This document shows, piece by piece, positions 1 to 8,570 of a stretch of 64,000 nt of DNA (its first letter is position 1; every line of letters starts with the position of its first letter). The stretch comes from Anaeromyxobacter sp. Its GTDB lineage: Bacteria; Myxococcota; Myxococcia; Myxococcales; Anaeromyxobacteraceae. The position numbers and the translations under genes were made by a program. The stretch is taken from positions 211,001 to 275,000 of the forward strand of contig JADKCZ010000018.1 of NCBI GenBank assembly GCA_016718565.1, in the 5' to 3' direction. Below the pieces are notes generated by a model that ran no database searches, was not told where the DNA came from, and saw only the letters and a program-made list of their open reading frames with translations.

Positions 1-165
1 CAGCAGGTTCATCAGGGTCGACTTGCCGGAGCCCGAGGCGCCCATGATGGCGGTGAACTCCCCGGCGGCGAGGTCCAGGCTGACGCCCGCCAGGGCGCGC
101 ACCTCCACGTCGCCCATCCGGTAGACGCGGGTGATCTCCTCCAGGTGGATGAGCGGCGCGGACAT
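1..165 (-). CDS. macB: MacB-like ABC transporter ATP-binding protein, N-terminal fragment
   Basis: The gene runs off the left edge, so only the first 55 residues are present. They read as the start of a LolD/MacB-type ATPase: an MSAPLIHLEE start, a YRMGDVEVRAL segment, then a Walker A loop MGASGSGKSTLMN at about residues 41-53. In this family the ATPase drives a MacA-MacB efflux pump or lipoprotein export across the inner membrane. It lies 8 bp downstream of the MacA-like adaptor gene on the same strand, so the two probably form one operon. Whether the missing part is a fused MacB (ATPase plus permease) or a stand-alone ATPase cannot be seen. Confidence 0.85.
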   Translation of the reverse strand, partial: MSAPLIHLEEITRVYRMGDVEVRALAGVSLDLAAGEFTAIMGASGSGKSTLMNLL

Positions 166-173
166 GGGGGCGC

Positions 174-1424
174 CTAGAGGGGGCGGCGCATGGCGGCGGC
201 CATGCCGGACGGGGGCCCGACCGAGTCGGTGATCACCTCGCCGCCGGCCTGCAGGTCGCCCTCCAGCACCTCGGTGGCGCTGCCGTCGGAGATGCCGGTG
301 CGGATGCGGATGGGCGAGGGCTTCCCCTCCTTGAGGACCCAGACGGTGCGCCGGTCGGGCGTCTCCTGCCCGCGCCCGCCCGCCGGCCGGCCGCCGGCCC
401 GGGCCGCGTCGGGACCGGCCCCGGCCGCGCCGCCGGCGCTGCCCCCCTCGCCGAGCAGCGCCGGCGGCGGCTTGAACCGCAGCGCCGCGTTGGGGACCTT
501 CAGCACGTCCTCCTTCTCGGCGTAGACGAAGGTCACGTTGGCCGTCATGCCCGGCTTGAGCTTGAGGTCGGGGTTGGCCACGTCGATGACCGCGTCGTAG
601 GTGACCACGTTCTGGACGGTCTGCGGCGAGTTGCGGATCTGGCGCACCGTGCCGCGGAAGATCTCCGAGGGGTAGGCGTCCACCGTGAAGGTCGCGGCCG
701 TGCCGTCCTTGAGCCGCCCCACGTCGGCCTCGGCCACGCTGGTGTCCACCTGCATCTTGGCCAGGTCCTCGGCGATGACGAAGATGGTGGGGGCCTGCAG
801 CGAGGCCGCCACCGTCTGGCCCACGTCGACGTTGCGGGAGATGACCACGCCGGAGGTCGGGGAGCGAATGGCGGTGTAGGCCAGGTTGACCTGGGCCTGG
901 CTCAGCGAGGCCCGCGCCTGCGCCACCTGCCCCTCGGCCGCCTGCACGCCGGCCGCCAGCGCGTCGGCGTTGGACTGGGCGGTGTCGGCGTCGGCGGTGG
1001 CCACCAGCTGCCGGTCCGCCAGGGTGCGGGCCCGCGCGGCCTGTCGGAGGGCGTCGGCCGCCTGGGCCCTGGCCCTGGCCAGGTTGCCCTGCGCCGCGGC
1101 CAGGTTGGCCCTGGCCTGCTCGACGCTGGCCTGGAAGAGCTGCGGGTCGATCTCGGCGATGAGCGCGCCCTTCTCCACCCGGGAGTTGAAGTCGGCGTGC
1201 AGGGCCGAGACGCGGCCGGAGACCTGGCTGCCCACCTGGACGGTGACGATGGCCGAGAGCGTGCCGGTGGCGGTCACCTTGGCGACGATGCGGCCGCGCT
1301 CCGCCCTGGCGGTCTCGAGCTTGTACTCGCTCTTGGGCGGGCCGCTCCCCCGCCAGGCCCAGCCGGCGCCCGCGACGAGCGCCAGGGTGGCGAGGGCGGC
1401 GAGGATCGTGGTGCGCTTCGACAT
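174..1424 (-). CDS. macA: MacA-like periplasmic adaptor (membrane fusion protein) of an efflux pump
   Basis: A 416-residue HlyD/MacA-family adaptor that would link an inner-membrane transporter to an outer-membrane channel. The start chosen is the ATG giving MSKRTTILAALATLAL, because it begins directly with an N-terminal membrane anchor; an ORF extension of 22 residues upstream is Arg/Pro-rich and unlikely. A biotinyl/lipoyl-like half-motif follows (VGSQVSGRVSALHADFNSRV), then a long Ala/Gln-rich coiled-coil hairpin, the second lipoyl half (RSPTSGVVISRNVDVGQTV) and beta-barrel segments. An unusual Gly/Ala/Arg-rich insertion (about 35 residues after RFKPPPALLGEGG) interrupts the C-terminal part. 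The ATPase gene follows 8 bp downstream. Substrate unknown. Confidence 0.88.
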   Translation of the reverse strand: MSKRTTILAALATLALVAGAGWAWRGSGPPKSEYKLETARAERGRIVAKVTATGTLSAIVTVQVGSQVSGRVSALHADFNSRVEKGALIAEIDPQLFQASVEQARANLAAAQGNLARARAQAADALRQAARARTLADRQLVATADADTAQSNADALAAGVQAAEGQVAQARASLSQAQVNLAYTAIRSPTSGVVISRNVDVGQTVAASLQAPTIFVIAEDLAKMQVDTSVAEADVGRLKDGTAATFTVDAYPSEIFRGTVRQIRNSPQTVQNVVTYDAVIDVANPDLKLKPGMTANVTFVYAEKEDVLKVPNAALRFKPPPALLGEGGSAGGAAGAGPDAARAGGRPAGGRGQETPDRRTVWVLKEGKPSPIRIRTGISDGSATEVLEGDLQAGGEVITDSVGPPSGMAAAMRRPL

Positions 1425-1544
1425 GGCGGCTCCTGCGGTGCGTGGGCGGGGACAATCCTTACCGCGCCCCCGGGATCGAGGCCCGAACATGGAGGGCCAG
1501 GGCGGCGGCCAGATTGCCGCAGCGTGAAGGAACGTGAAGCGAAA

Positions 1545-1575
1545 GGCCCCGCCCGCCCGGGTGGGCGGCGGGGCC
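1545..1575 (-). terminator. Intrinsic terminator after the fumarase gene
   Basis: A GC-rich inverted repeat: left arm GGCCCCGCC, right arm GGCGGGGCC, with further partial pairing towards the loop. On the minus strand it is followed by CTTTCG. It sits between the fumarase stop and the start of the adaptor gene, where a transcription stop is expected. The T-run is short, so efficiency is uncertain. Confidence 0.55.
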
Positions 1576-1634
1576 TGGCGGGTGGGAGCCGGCGCGGCCC
1601 GGGGCGGTTCGCCGCCGGGCCGGCGCCCCGGCGC

Positions 1635-3257
1635 CTAGACGCCCAGCTTCTTGAAGAAGTCGTTCCCCTTGTCGTCCACCAGGATGAAGGCCGGGAAGTT
1701 GACCACCTCGATGCGCCAGACCGCCTCCATGCCCAGCTCGGGGAAGTCGATGACCTCCACCTTCTTGATGTTCTCCTCGGCCAGCACGGCGGCCGGGCCG
1801 CCGATGGAGCCGAGGTAGAAGCCGCCGTACTTCTGGCAGGCGTCGGTCACCTGCTTCGAGCGGTTGCCCTTGGCGATCATCACCATGGAGGCGCCGTGCT
1901 GCTGCAGCAGGTCCACGTACGAGTCCATGCGGCCGGCCGTGGTGGGGCCGAAGGAGCCGGAGGGCTTGCCGGGCGGGGTCTTGGCCGGGCCCGCGTAGTA
2001 GACCGGGTGGTCCTTCAGGTACTGCGGCAGGCCCTTGCCGGCGTCCAGCAGCTCCTTGAACTTGGCGTGGGCGATGTCGCGGGCCACCACCAGCGTGCCC
2101 GAGAGCAGGAGCGGGGTGGAGACCGGGTGCTTGCCCAGCTCGGCCAGGATCTCCTTCATGGGCCGGTTGAGGTCCACCTTCACGCCGTGCTCGTGCTTGC
2201 CGGTCTTGTAGGCCGCCGGGATGAGCCGGCCCGGGTCGTGGTCCAGGTCCTCGAGCCAGAGCCCGTCGCGGGTGATCTTGGCCTTGATGTTCCGGTCGGC
2301 CGAGCAGGAGACGCCCATGCCCACCGGGCAGGAGGCGCCGTGGCGCGGCAGCCGCACCACCCGCACGTCGTGGGCGAAGTACTTGCCGCCGAACTGGGCG
2401 CCGATGCCCAGCTTGTTGGCCGCCTCGAGCAGCTTCTGCTCGAGCTCGACGTCCCGGAAGGCCTGGCCGGCGGCGCCGCCCTGGGTGGGCAGCCCGTCGT
2501 AGTACTTGGTGGAGGCCAGCTTGACGGTCTTCAGGCAGGCCTCGGCCGAGGTGCCGCCGATGGCCACCGCCACGTGGTAGGGCGGGCAGGCCGCCGTGCC
2601 CAGGTACTTCATCTTCTCCACCAGGAACTTCTCCAGGGTGGCCGGGTTGAGGAGCGCCTTGGTCTCCTGCCACAGCATGGTCTTGTTGGCCGAGCCGCCG
2701 CCCTTGGTGACGAAGAGGAACTTGTACTCGGCGCCCTTGGTCGCGTAGAGGTCGATCTGCGCCGGCAGGTTGTCGCCGGTGTTCTTCTCCTCGTACATGG
2801 TGAGGGCCGTGGTCTGGGAGTACCGCAGGTTCTCCTTGCGGTAGGTCTCCCAGATGCCCTGCGAGAGGGCGGCCTCGTCGTCCGCCCCGGTCCAGACCTG
2901 CTGCCCCTTCTTGCCCATCACGGTGGCGGTGCCGGTGTCCTGGCAGATGGGCAGCTCGCCCCGCGCCGCGATCTCGGCGTTGCGCAGGAAGGCCAGCGCC
3001 ACCCCCTTGTCGTTCTGCGACGCCTCCGGGTCGGAGAGGATCTTGGCCACCTGCTCGTTGTGGGCCTTGCGCAGGAAGAAGGAGCACTCGCGGATGGCCT
3101 CGCGGGCCAGGCGGGTGAGCGCCGCGGGCTCCACCTTGAGCACCTCCTTCCCGTCGAAGGCGCCCACCGAGACCCCCTCGTTGGAGATGAGGCGGTACTC
3201 GGTCTCGTCCTTGCTGAGCGGGAACGGCTCGTGGAACTGGAACGGGGCGTCGGCCAT
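1635..3257 (-). CDS. fumA: Fumarate hydratase, class I (iron-sulfur)
   Basis: A 540-residue two-domain class I fumarase, hydrating fumarate to malate in the TCA cycle with a 4Fe-4S cluster. The N-terminal catalytic domain carries PICQDTGTATVMGKKGQQ, the PYHVAVAIGGTSAE segment and the CPVGMGVSCSADRN stretch that supplies cluster cysteines. The C-terminal domain has GPTTAGRMDSYVDLLQQHG and the KGNRSKQVTDAC segment typical of the fused long form. The start MADAPFQFHEPF was chosen because the upstream in-frame extension (116 codons) is low-complexity Arg/Gly sequence. It is a single-gene unit with a hairpin downstream. L-tartrate dehydratase is a close relative, but the fused long form favours fumarase. 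Confidence 0.93.
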   Translation of the reverse strand: MADAPFQFHEPFPLSKDETEYRLISNEGVSVGAFDGKEVLKVEPAALTRLAREAIRECSFFLRKAHNEQVAKILSDPEASQNDKGVALAFLRNAEIAARGELPICQDTGTATVMGKKGQQVWTGADDEAALSQGIWETYRKENLRYSQTTALTMYEEKNTGDNLPAQIDLYATKGAEYKFLFVTKGGGSANKTMLWQETKALLNPATLEKFLVEKMKYLGTAACPPYHVAVAIGGTSAEACLKTVKLASTKYYDGLPTQGGAAGQAFRDVELEQKLLEAANKLGIGAQFGGKYFAHDVRVVRLPRHGASCPVGMGVSCSADRNIKAKITRDGLWLEDLDHDPGRLIPAAYKTGKHEHGVKVDLNRPMKEILAELGKHPVSTPLLLSGTLVVARDIAHAKFKELLDAGKGLPQYLKDHPVYYAGPAKTPPGKPSGSFGPTTAGRMDSYVDLLQQHGASMVMIAKGNRSKQVTDACQKYGGFYLGSIGGPAAVLAEENIKKVEVIDFPELGMEAVWRIEVVNFPAFILVDDKGNDFFKKLGV

Positions 3258-3448
3258 GGTCTGGCTCCTCCGGCGGGGGGAAGGGGGGCTCGTGGTGCGC
3301 CTGCGGGACCGGGATGAAAGCACGCCGGCGCGGCCCGTGTCATGCGGGGCGCGCGGGCGAAAGCGGAGCGGAGCGGTCCAGTCTGGACGGCGCCGCGCCG
3401 CCCCTGGGAGGCAGGGGCCGGCCCGCCGGGGTGGGTGCGGCCCGCCGC

Positions 3449-3685
3449 CTACCGGCCGCCCGCCACGAACCAGGCGGCGCCCAGGAGCCCGACCACGCCG
3501 AAGGCCAGGTAGGCCACCCCGGCCGCCACCGCCGCGGCGCCGGTCAGGTCGCCGGAGGAGGCGCGCACCCGCCGGCGCAGCAGGCCGTCGGCCACGCCGA
3601 GCCACACCGTGGCGGCGCCGGACACGGCCAGCACCAGCACGACCAGCCAGTGGAGCGGGTTTCCCCTGTCGAGGAGCAGTTCCAT
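3449..3685 (-). CDS. Small predicted membrane protein, unknown function
   Basis: A 78-residue ORF with two clear hydrophobic segments (about residues 12-30, HWLVVLVLAVSGAATVWLGV, and 49-73, AAAVAAGVAYLAFGVVGLLG). They are separated by a basic loop RRRVRASSG, which predicts a two-helix inner-membrane hairpin. It is divergent from the FKBP gene that starts 54 bp away. The hydrophobic pattern and codon phase support it as real, but I recognise no family and the short length leaves doubt. Confidence 0.55.
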   Translation of the reverse strand: MELLLDRGNPLHWLVVLVLAVSGAATVWLGVADGLLRRRVRASSGDLTGAAAVAAGVAYLAFGVVGLLGAAWFVAGGR

Positions 3686-3738
3686 GCGGGCGGCGCGGAG
3701 GCTACCATGCCGCCTCCCCCCCTCTCGACGGAGCTGAC

Positions 3739-4062
3739 ATGGCCAAGCCGACGCTGGACGACCTGGTGAAGGGCAAGGGCCCGGAGGCCGTGCGAGGCAA
3801 GACGGTGGAGGTCCACTACACCGGCTGGCTCACCGACGGCACCCGGTTCGACTCCTCGGTGGGCGGCGCCCCGTTCTCGTTCAAGCTGGGCGCCGGCGAG
3901 GTCATCGAGGGCTGGGATCGCGGCGTGGCCGGCATGAAGGTGGGCGGCACCCGCAAGCTCACGCTGCCCCCCGAGCTGGCCTACGGCGCGGCCGGCTCGC
4001 CGCCGGACATCCCGCCCGGCGCCACCCTGGTGTTCGAGGTGCAGCTCCTGGCGGTCTACTGA
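3739..4062 (+). CDS. FKBP-type peptidyl-prolyl cis-trans isomerase
   Basis: A 107-residue single-domain FKBP that catalyses proline isomerisation during protein folding. Landmarks are VEVHYTGWLTDGTRFDSS at about residues 22-39, the core GEVIEGWDRGVAGMKVGG and the closing strand YGAAGSPPDIPPGATLVFEV, all hallmark FKBP sequence. There is no signal peptide, so it is cytosolic. The ATG at 3739 was chosen because the domain begins within 20 residues; the much longer upstream in-frame extension is Arg/Pro-rich and covers the opposite-strand fumarase region. It is followed 30 bp later by the kinase gene on the same strand. Confidence 0.94.
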   Translation: MAKPTLDDLVKGKGPEAVRGKTVEVHYTGWLTDGTRFDSSVGGAPFSFKLGAGEVIEGWDRGVAGMKVGGTRKLTLPPELAYGAAGSPPDIPPGATLVFEVQLLAVY

Positions 4063-4092
4063 GCCGGCGGCCTCGCCGCGCCCGGGAGCCGA

Positions 4093-6969
4093 GTGGACCG
4101 AGACGATCCCGCCGCGCCTGGCGCCATGACCCAGCTCCTGGCGGAGCTGGGGCGGACCCGCGACGTGCCGGTGCCCGAGGCCTGGATCAAGCCGCCGGCG
4201 GCGGGCGATCGGATCGGTCGCTTCGAGCTGGTGCGGGAGATCGGCCGCGGCGGGTTCGGCGTGGTCTTCGAGGCGCTCGACGGCGAGCTGGGGCGGCCGG
4301 TGGCCTTCAAGGCGCTGCGCCCCTCGCGCGTCATCGAGGCCGGGCAGGCGGCCGCGCTGCGCGACGAGGCCGAGGCGGCGGCCCGGCTCAACCACCCGGG
4401 CATCGTCACGGTACACGACTTCGGGACCTGCGCCTCGGGCCCCTACGTCATCATGGAGCTGCTGCGGGGCGAGGCCCTGGCGGAGCGGGTGGAGCGCGGC
4501 CCGCTGCCCGTGGCCGAGGCGGTGCACGTGGCGCTGGAGGTGGCCCGCGCCCTGGCCCACGCGCACGCCGCCGGGGTGCTGCACCGCGACCTCAACCCGG
4601 GCAACGTCTTCCTCTGCCAGGGGGGCGCGGTGAAGGTGCTGGACTTCGGCCTGGCGCGGGTGCTCGGCTCCGGCGGCCTGCGCGGCGGCACGCCCAGCTA
4701 CACCGCGCCCGAGCAGTGGCGTGGCGAGGCGGACGACGGCCGGGCCGACCTCTTCGGCCTGGGCTGCCTGCTCTACCGGATGCTGGCCGGGCGCACGCCC
4801 TACCAGACCGCCTCGGGCCGGCTCACCGTGCACGACGTGACGCCCCCGCCTCTGCCGGACCTGGCCGGCGTGCCGGCCGGCCTGGCGGCGCTGGCCCGCC
4901 GGCTGGTGGAGCGGATCCCGGCCGATCGGCCGGCCAGCGCCGCGGAGGTGGTGCGCCTGCTCGAGGCCGAGGCCCGCGCCCTCGACCCGCGGGCCCGCCG
5001 GGTGCGCCGCGGCCTGGCCGGGCTCGGCGCGGCGGCGGTGGCGCTGGCGCTGCTGGTCGGGGCCTTCGCCTGGTGGGGACCGGACGAGCCCCCCGGGCCC
5101 CTCGCGGTGCTGGTGGCCGACCTGGAGAACCGCACCGGCGAGCCCGAGCTGGACGGGCTGGCGGGCCTGCTGGGCACGGCGCTCGAGCAGTCGCGCCACC
5201 TGGCGGTGGTGAGCCGCGCCCGCCAGTGGGAGGCCCTGGCGCAGCTCGGCCACGGCGACGCCGTCCGCATCGACGAGCGGCTGGCCCGGGAGGTGGCGCG
5301 CCGGACCGGCGTCCAGGCGCTGCTGCTCGGCACGGTGCACCGCTTCGACGGCACCTACGTGCTGGAGCTGCGCGGGCTCGAGCCGGCGGCTGGCCGCCAC
5401 CTCTTCAGCCTCTCCGAGCGGGTGGTGGGGCGCCAGCTGGTGCCGGAGCTGGTGGACGCGGTGGCGCTCCGGGCCCGCCGCGCCCTCGCCGAGCCGCAGG
5501 ACCTGGTGGAGGCGGACCGCCGGCCGGTGGGTGACGCGGTGACCCACAACCTGGCCGCCTACCGGCACTACTTCGCCGGCCTGGAGTGCATGATCCGGCG
5601 CTCCGACTCGGAGCGGGTCTGCCCGGACCACTTCCTGCGGGCCCTGGAGATCGACCCGGCCTTCGCCCTGGCCCACCACCAGCTGGCCTACCTGCTGGGC
5701 GCCGAGGGGAGCGACGAGGCGGGGGCGCGCCGCGAGAACGCTCTGGCGATGGCCCAGGCCGACCGGGCGCCGCCGCGCGAGCGGGCCCTCATCCTGGCCT
5801 TCCAGGCCGAGCTGGAGGGCCGGGTCGAGGACGCCGTGGTGGCCTACGGCGAGGCCGCCGGGCGCTTCCCAGACGACCACGAGGTGCACGCCCGGGCCGG
5901 CTACTACCTGCACCGGCAGCGCGACTGGGCGCGCGCCCTCCCCTTCATGCGCCGCGCCGTGGCGCTCGACCCCGAGCGGGAGGACGTGGCCCGGCTGCTG
6001 GTGGCCGACCTGGTCCAGCTCGGCCGCCTCGACGAGCTGCGCCAGTACGCCGCCGCCTGGGAGCGGCTGCCCTCCTCGCCGGCGCGGCGCTCGCTGCTGG
6101 TGCGGGCCTGGTTCTGGCTGGGCGACCGGCCCCGGGCCCTGGCGGTGGCGCACCAGATCTCGGCGGCGGGCGGCCTGGGGGCCCACTACGAGGAGGCCGT
6201 CATCCACTTCGCCGGCGGCGACTTCGGCGCGGCGGCCAGCGCGCTGGACCGGGACGTGGCGGCCGGGCAGGAGGACGCCTACGTGCGGGCCGGGGTGACG
6301 CGCGCCCTGGAGGCGCGGGGGCGCTTCCGCGAGGCGCTGGGGCGGGTCCCGCCCGACGACGCCCCCTCCCGGCGGGCCCTGGTGCACCACAGCCGCGCCG
6401 TCATGCTGGCCGCCCAGGGGCGCGGCGCCGAGGCCTGGCAGGAGGCCCAGCGCTGCGCCGAGGCCGATCCCGCCATCGCCGGGCCGCTGGCCACCGACCT
6501 GCTCTTCCTCGGCGACCGGCCCGGCGCCGCCACGCTGGCCGCCGGCCTGGCCCCCGGCACCCTCGACGCCCGGGTCCACGCCGCGGTGCTGGCCTGGCGC
6601 GAGGGGCAGTCCGGCGAGGCGGTGAGGGCGCTCCAGGCGCTGTCGGCCACCGAGCCGGTGCCGTCCTGGTGGGGCATGCCGCCGTCCTGGGCGCTGGCCC
6701 AGGTGGCCGAGGTGGCCGGGGACCACGCCACGGTGGTGGCGGCGGTGGACCGGCTCCTCTCCACCTGGCACCCCATGTCCTCGCGCGGCGGCGGCATGGT
6801 GCCGCGCGCGCTGCTGCTGCGGGCCCACGCCCTGGCCCGCCTGGGCCGCCGCGAGCGGGCGCGGACCGAGCTGGAGCGGCTGCTGGCGCAGCGCGCCGGG
6901 GGCGACCCGGCCGATCCGGTGGCCGCCGAGGCGCGCGTCGCGCTGGCCGCCCTCGAGGCGCCGCGCTAG
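4093..6969 (+). CDS. Membrane-anchored Ser/Thr protein kinase with TPR-rich C-terminal region
   Basis: A 958-residue Hanks-type kinase. The domain has a glycine loop GRGGFGVVF (about residue 51), the ATP lysine in VAFKAL (K73), a catalytic loop HRDLNPGN (D165, with Asn where Lys is usual), DFG at 183 and TAPEQW in the activation segment. A single membrane helix follows (about 310-327), then a segment starting LAVLVADLENRTGEPEL that resembles the FlgO/adenylate-cyclase-associated fold used to sense or bind partners, then about 500 residues of Ala-rich helical repeats of TPR type. The GTG start is preceded by CGGGAG at suitable spacing; an ATG 11 codons in lacks one. Its stop overlaps the stop of the opposite-strand pepD by 4 bp. 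Targets unknown. Confidence 0.9.
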   Translation: MDRDDPAAPGAMTQLLAELGRTRDVPVPEAWIKPPAAGDRIGRFELVREIGRGGFGVVFEALDGELGRPVAFKALRPSRVIEAGQAAALRDEAEAAARLNHPGIVTVHDFGTCASGPYVIMELLRGEALAERVERGPLPVAEAVHVALEVARALAHAHAAGVLHRDLNPGNVFLCQGGAVKVLDFGLARVLGSGGLRGGTPSYTAPEQWRGEADDGRADLFGLGCLLYRMLAGRTPYQTASGRLTVHDVTPPPLPDLAGVPAGLAALARRLVERIPADRPASAAEVVRLLEAEARALDPRARRVRRGLAGLGAAAVALALLVGAFAWWGPDEPPGPLAVLVADLENRTGEPELDGLAGLLGTALEQSRHLAVVSRARQWEALAQLGHGDAVRIDERLAREVARRTGVQALLLGTVHRFDGTYVLELRGLEPAAGRHLFSLSERVVGRQLVPELVDAVALRARRALAEPQDLVEADRRPVGDAVTHNLAAYRHYFAGLECMIRRSDSERVCPDHFLRALEIDPAFALAHHQLAYLLGAEGSDEAGARRENALAMAQADRAPPRERALILAFQAELEGRVEDAVVAYGEAAGRFPDDHEVHARAGYYLHRQRDWARALPFMRRAVALDPEREDVARLLVADLVQLGRLDELRQYAAAWERLPSSPARRSLLVRAWFWLGDRPRALAVAHQISAAGGLGAHYEEAVIHFAGGDFGAAASALDRDVAAGQEDAYVRAGVTRALEARGRFREALGRVPPDDAPSRRALVHHSRAVMLAAQGRGAEAWQEAQRCAEADPAIAGPLATDLLFLGDRPGAATLAAGLAPGTLDARVHAAVLAWREGQSGEAVRALQALSATEPVPSWWGMPPSWALAQVAEVAGDHATVVAAVDRLLSTWHPMSSRGGGMVPRALLLRAHALARLGRRERARTELERLLAQRAGGDPADPVAAEARVALAALEAPR

Positions 6970-8414
6970 AGCTTCGCCAGCACGGCGGTCAGCAGCGTCC
7001 AGAAGTTCTTCACCGACGGGATGGAGACGTGCTCGTCGGGGGTGTGGACGTCCCACATGCTCGGGCCGATGGAGGCCATCTCCATCTGCGGGTACTTCTC
7101 GCCGATCAGCCCGCACTCCAGCCCGGCGTGGATGGCCTTGATGGCCATGGGCTTGCCGAACAGCTCGCGGTGCACCCCGTCCACCAGCTTCACCACGCCC
7201 GAGCCCGGCTCCGGCTTCCAGCCCGGGTAGCCGCCGGAGTGGGTGGCCTGGAAGCCGGCCACCTCCACCACCGCGGCGATGCGCCGCGCCAGCGCCTGCT
7301 TGGAGGCGTCGATGGAGGAGCGGGTCAGGAAGTTCACCTCCACCACGTCCTCGCGGGTCTCGCACAGCCCCATGTTGGTGGAGGTCTGGACCAGCCCGGC
7401 GATGTCCGGGCTCATGGCCTCCACGCCGTGCGGGCCGGCCAGCAGGAGCCCCAGCACCGCCTTGGCGTCGGTGGACGCCATGGGGGGCGCGGCCGCGCCC
7501 GGCTCCAGGGTGATGGCCAGGTTCGGGTCGAAGGCGCCCAGGGCGGTGCGCCACTCGGCCGAGACCCGCGCCACGTCCGCGGCCAGCGCCGCGGCGCGGT
7601 CCGGGGCGCACAGCACCACCGCCGACGCCTCGCGCGGGATGGCGTTGCGCTTGTTGCCGCCCCCCAGGCTCACCAGCGCCAGCCCGTGGGCCGCCATCAC
7701 CGCGTCGAGCACCTGCGCCAGCAGGCGCAGCGAGTTGCCGCGACCGGCGCCGATGTCGATGCCGGAGTGGCCGCCCTTGAGGCCGGCCACCTTGAGCCGG
7801 AAGGCGACGGCGCCGGGCGGCGGGGCCACCCGGGTGACCTGGCGGCGCGCCAGCGTGTCCATGCCCCCGGCGCAGCCGATGGTCAGCTCCCCCTCCTCCT
7901 CGCTGTCCAGGTTGAGCAGGGTGGCGGCCCGCAGCCAGCCCGGCTGGAGCCCGTTGGCGCCGGTCAGGCCGGTCTCCTCGTCCACCGTGACCAGCAGCTC
8001 GAGCGCCGGGTGGTCCAGGTCGCGGGCCGCCAGCACCGCCAGCCCGGCCGCCACCCCGATGCCGTTGTCGGCGCCCAGCGTGGTGCCGGTGGCCCGCAGC
8101 ACGTTGCCGTCGCGCCGCACGCGGATGGGGTCCTTGCCGAAGTCGTGCGGCGTCCCCTCGTTCTTCTCGCAGACCATGTCCACGTGGCACTGCAGCGCCA
8201 CGGTCGGGCGGTCCTCCCGGCCCGGCGAGGCCGCCTTGCGCAGGAGCACGTTGCCCACGGCGTCCTGCTCCACCTGGCAGCCGAGCGCCCGCCCCTGCGC
8301 CGCCACCCACTGGGCCGCGGCGGCCTCGTGCTTGGAGCCGCGCGGGATCCTGGAGAGCTCGAGGAAGTAGGACCAGAGCGGCTTGGGGTCGAGGGCGTCG
8401 AGCAGGTCGGCCAT
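6966..8414 (-). CDS. pepD: Aminoacyl-histidine dipeptidase (PepD, M20 family)
   Basis: A 482-residue zinc dipeptidase of the M20C/PepD group, which cleaves Xaa-His dipeptides such as carnosine in the cytosol. Metal and catalytic motifs are visible: LQCHVDMVCEK (His-x-Asp), TTLGADNGIGVA, VDEETGLTGANGL (Glu pair) and NLDSEEEGELTIGCAGG. The lid domain contains KVAGLKGGHSGIDIGAGRGN, and the end has CGLIGEKYPQMEMASIGP. The start MADLLDALDPKPLWSYF matches where PepD proteins normally begin. It converges tail-to-tail with the kinase gene and has no same-strand neighbour in an operon. Confidence 0.94.
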   Translation of the reverse strand: MADLLDALDPKPLWSYFLELSRIPRGSKHEAAAAQWVAAQGRALGCQVEQDAVGNVLLRKAASPGREDRPTVALQCHVDMVCEKNEGTPHDFGKDPIRVRRDGNVLRATGTTLGADNGIGVAAGLAVLAARDLDHPALELLVTVDEETGLTGANGLQPGWLRAATLLNLDSEEEGELTIGCAGGMDTLARRQVTRVAPPPGAVAFRLKVAGLKGGHSGIDIGAGRGNSLRLLAQVLDAVMAAHGLALVSLGGGNKRNAIPREASAVVLCAPDRAAALAADVARVSAEWRTALGAFDPNLAITLEPGAAAPPMASTDAKAVLGLLLAGPHGVEAMSPDIAGLVQTSTNMGLCETREDVVEVNFLTRSSIDASKQALARRIAAVVEVAGFQATHSGGYPGWKPEPGSGVVKLVDGVHRELFGKPMAIKAIHAGLECGLIGEKYPQMEMASIGPSMWDVHTPDEHVSIPSVKNFWTLLTAVLAKL

Positions 8415-8570
8415 GGGTGTCCTCCGGGTGCCGAGCGCCGGCTCGGGCGGGCGCGGCGGGCCAGGGGTGGCGCCGGCGCGCGCGGGCGCGCACGTTAGCA
8501 GGGGACGCCCCCCGGGGTGGCCTCGAACTTCGCTGCGCCGCCGCCCGGATCGGACGCTAGACTCCCCGCC

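Noticed and set aside
3544..8493. 1649-codon open frame on the minus strand
   Set aside because: It is antisense to the kinase and part of pepD; its composition is Arg/Gly/Ala/His-rich without motifs, whereas the genes it shadows have clear catalytic residues. In very GC-rich DNA stop-free antisense frames are expected.
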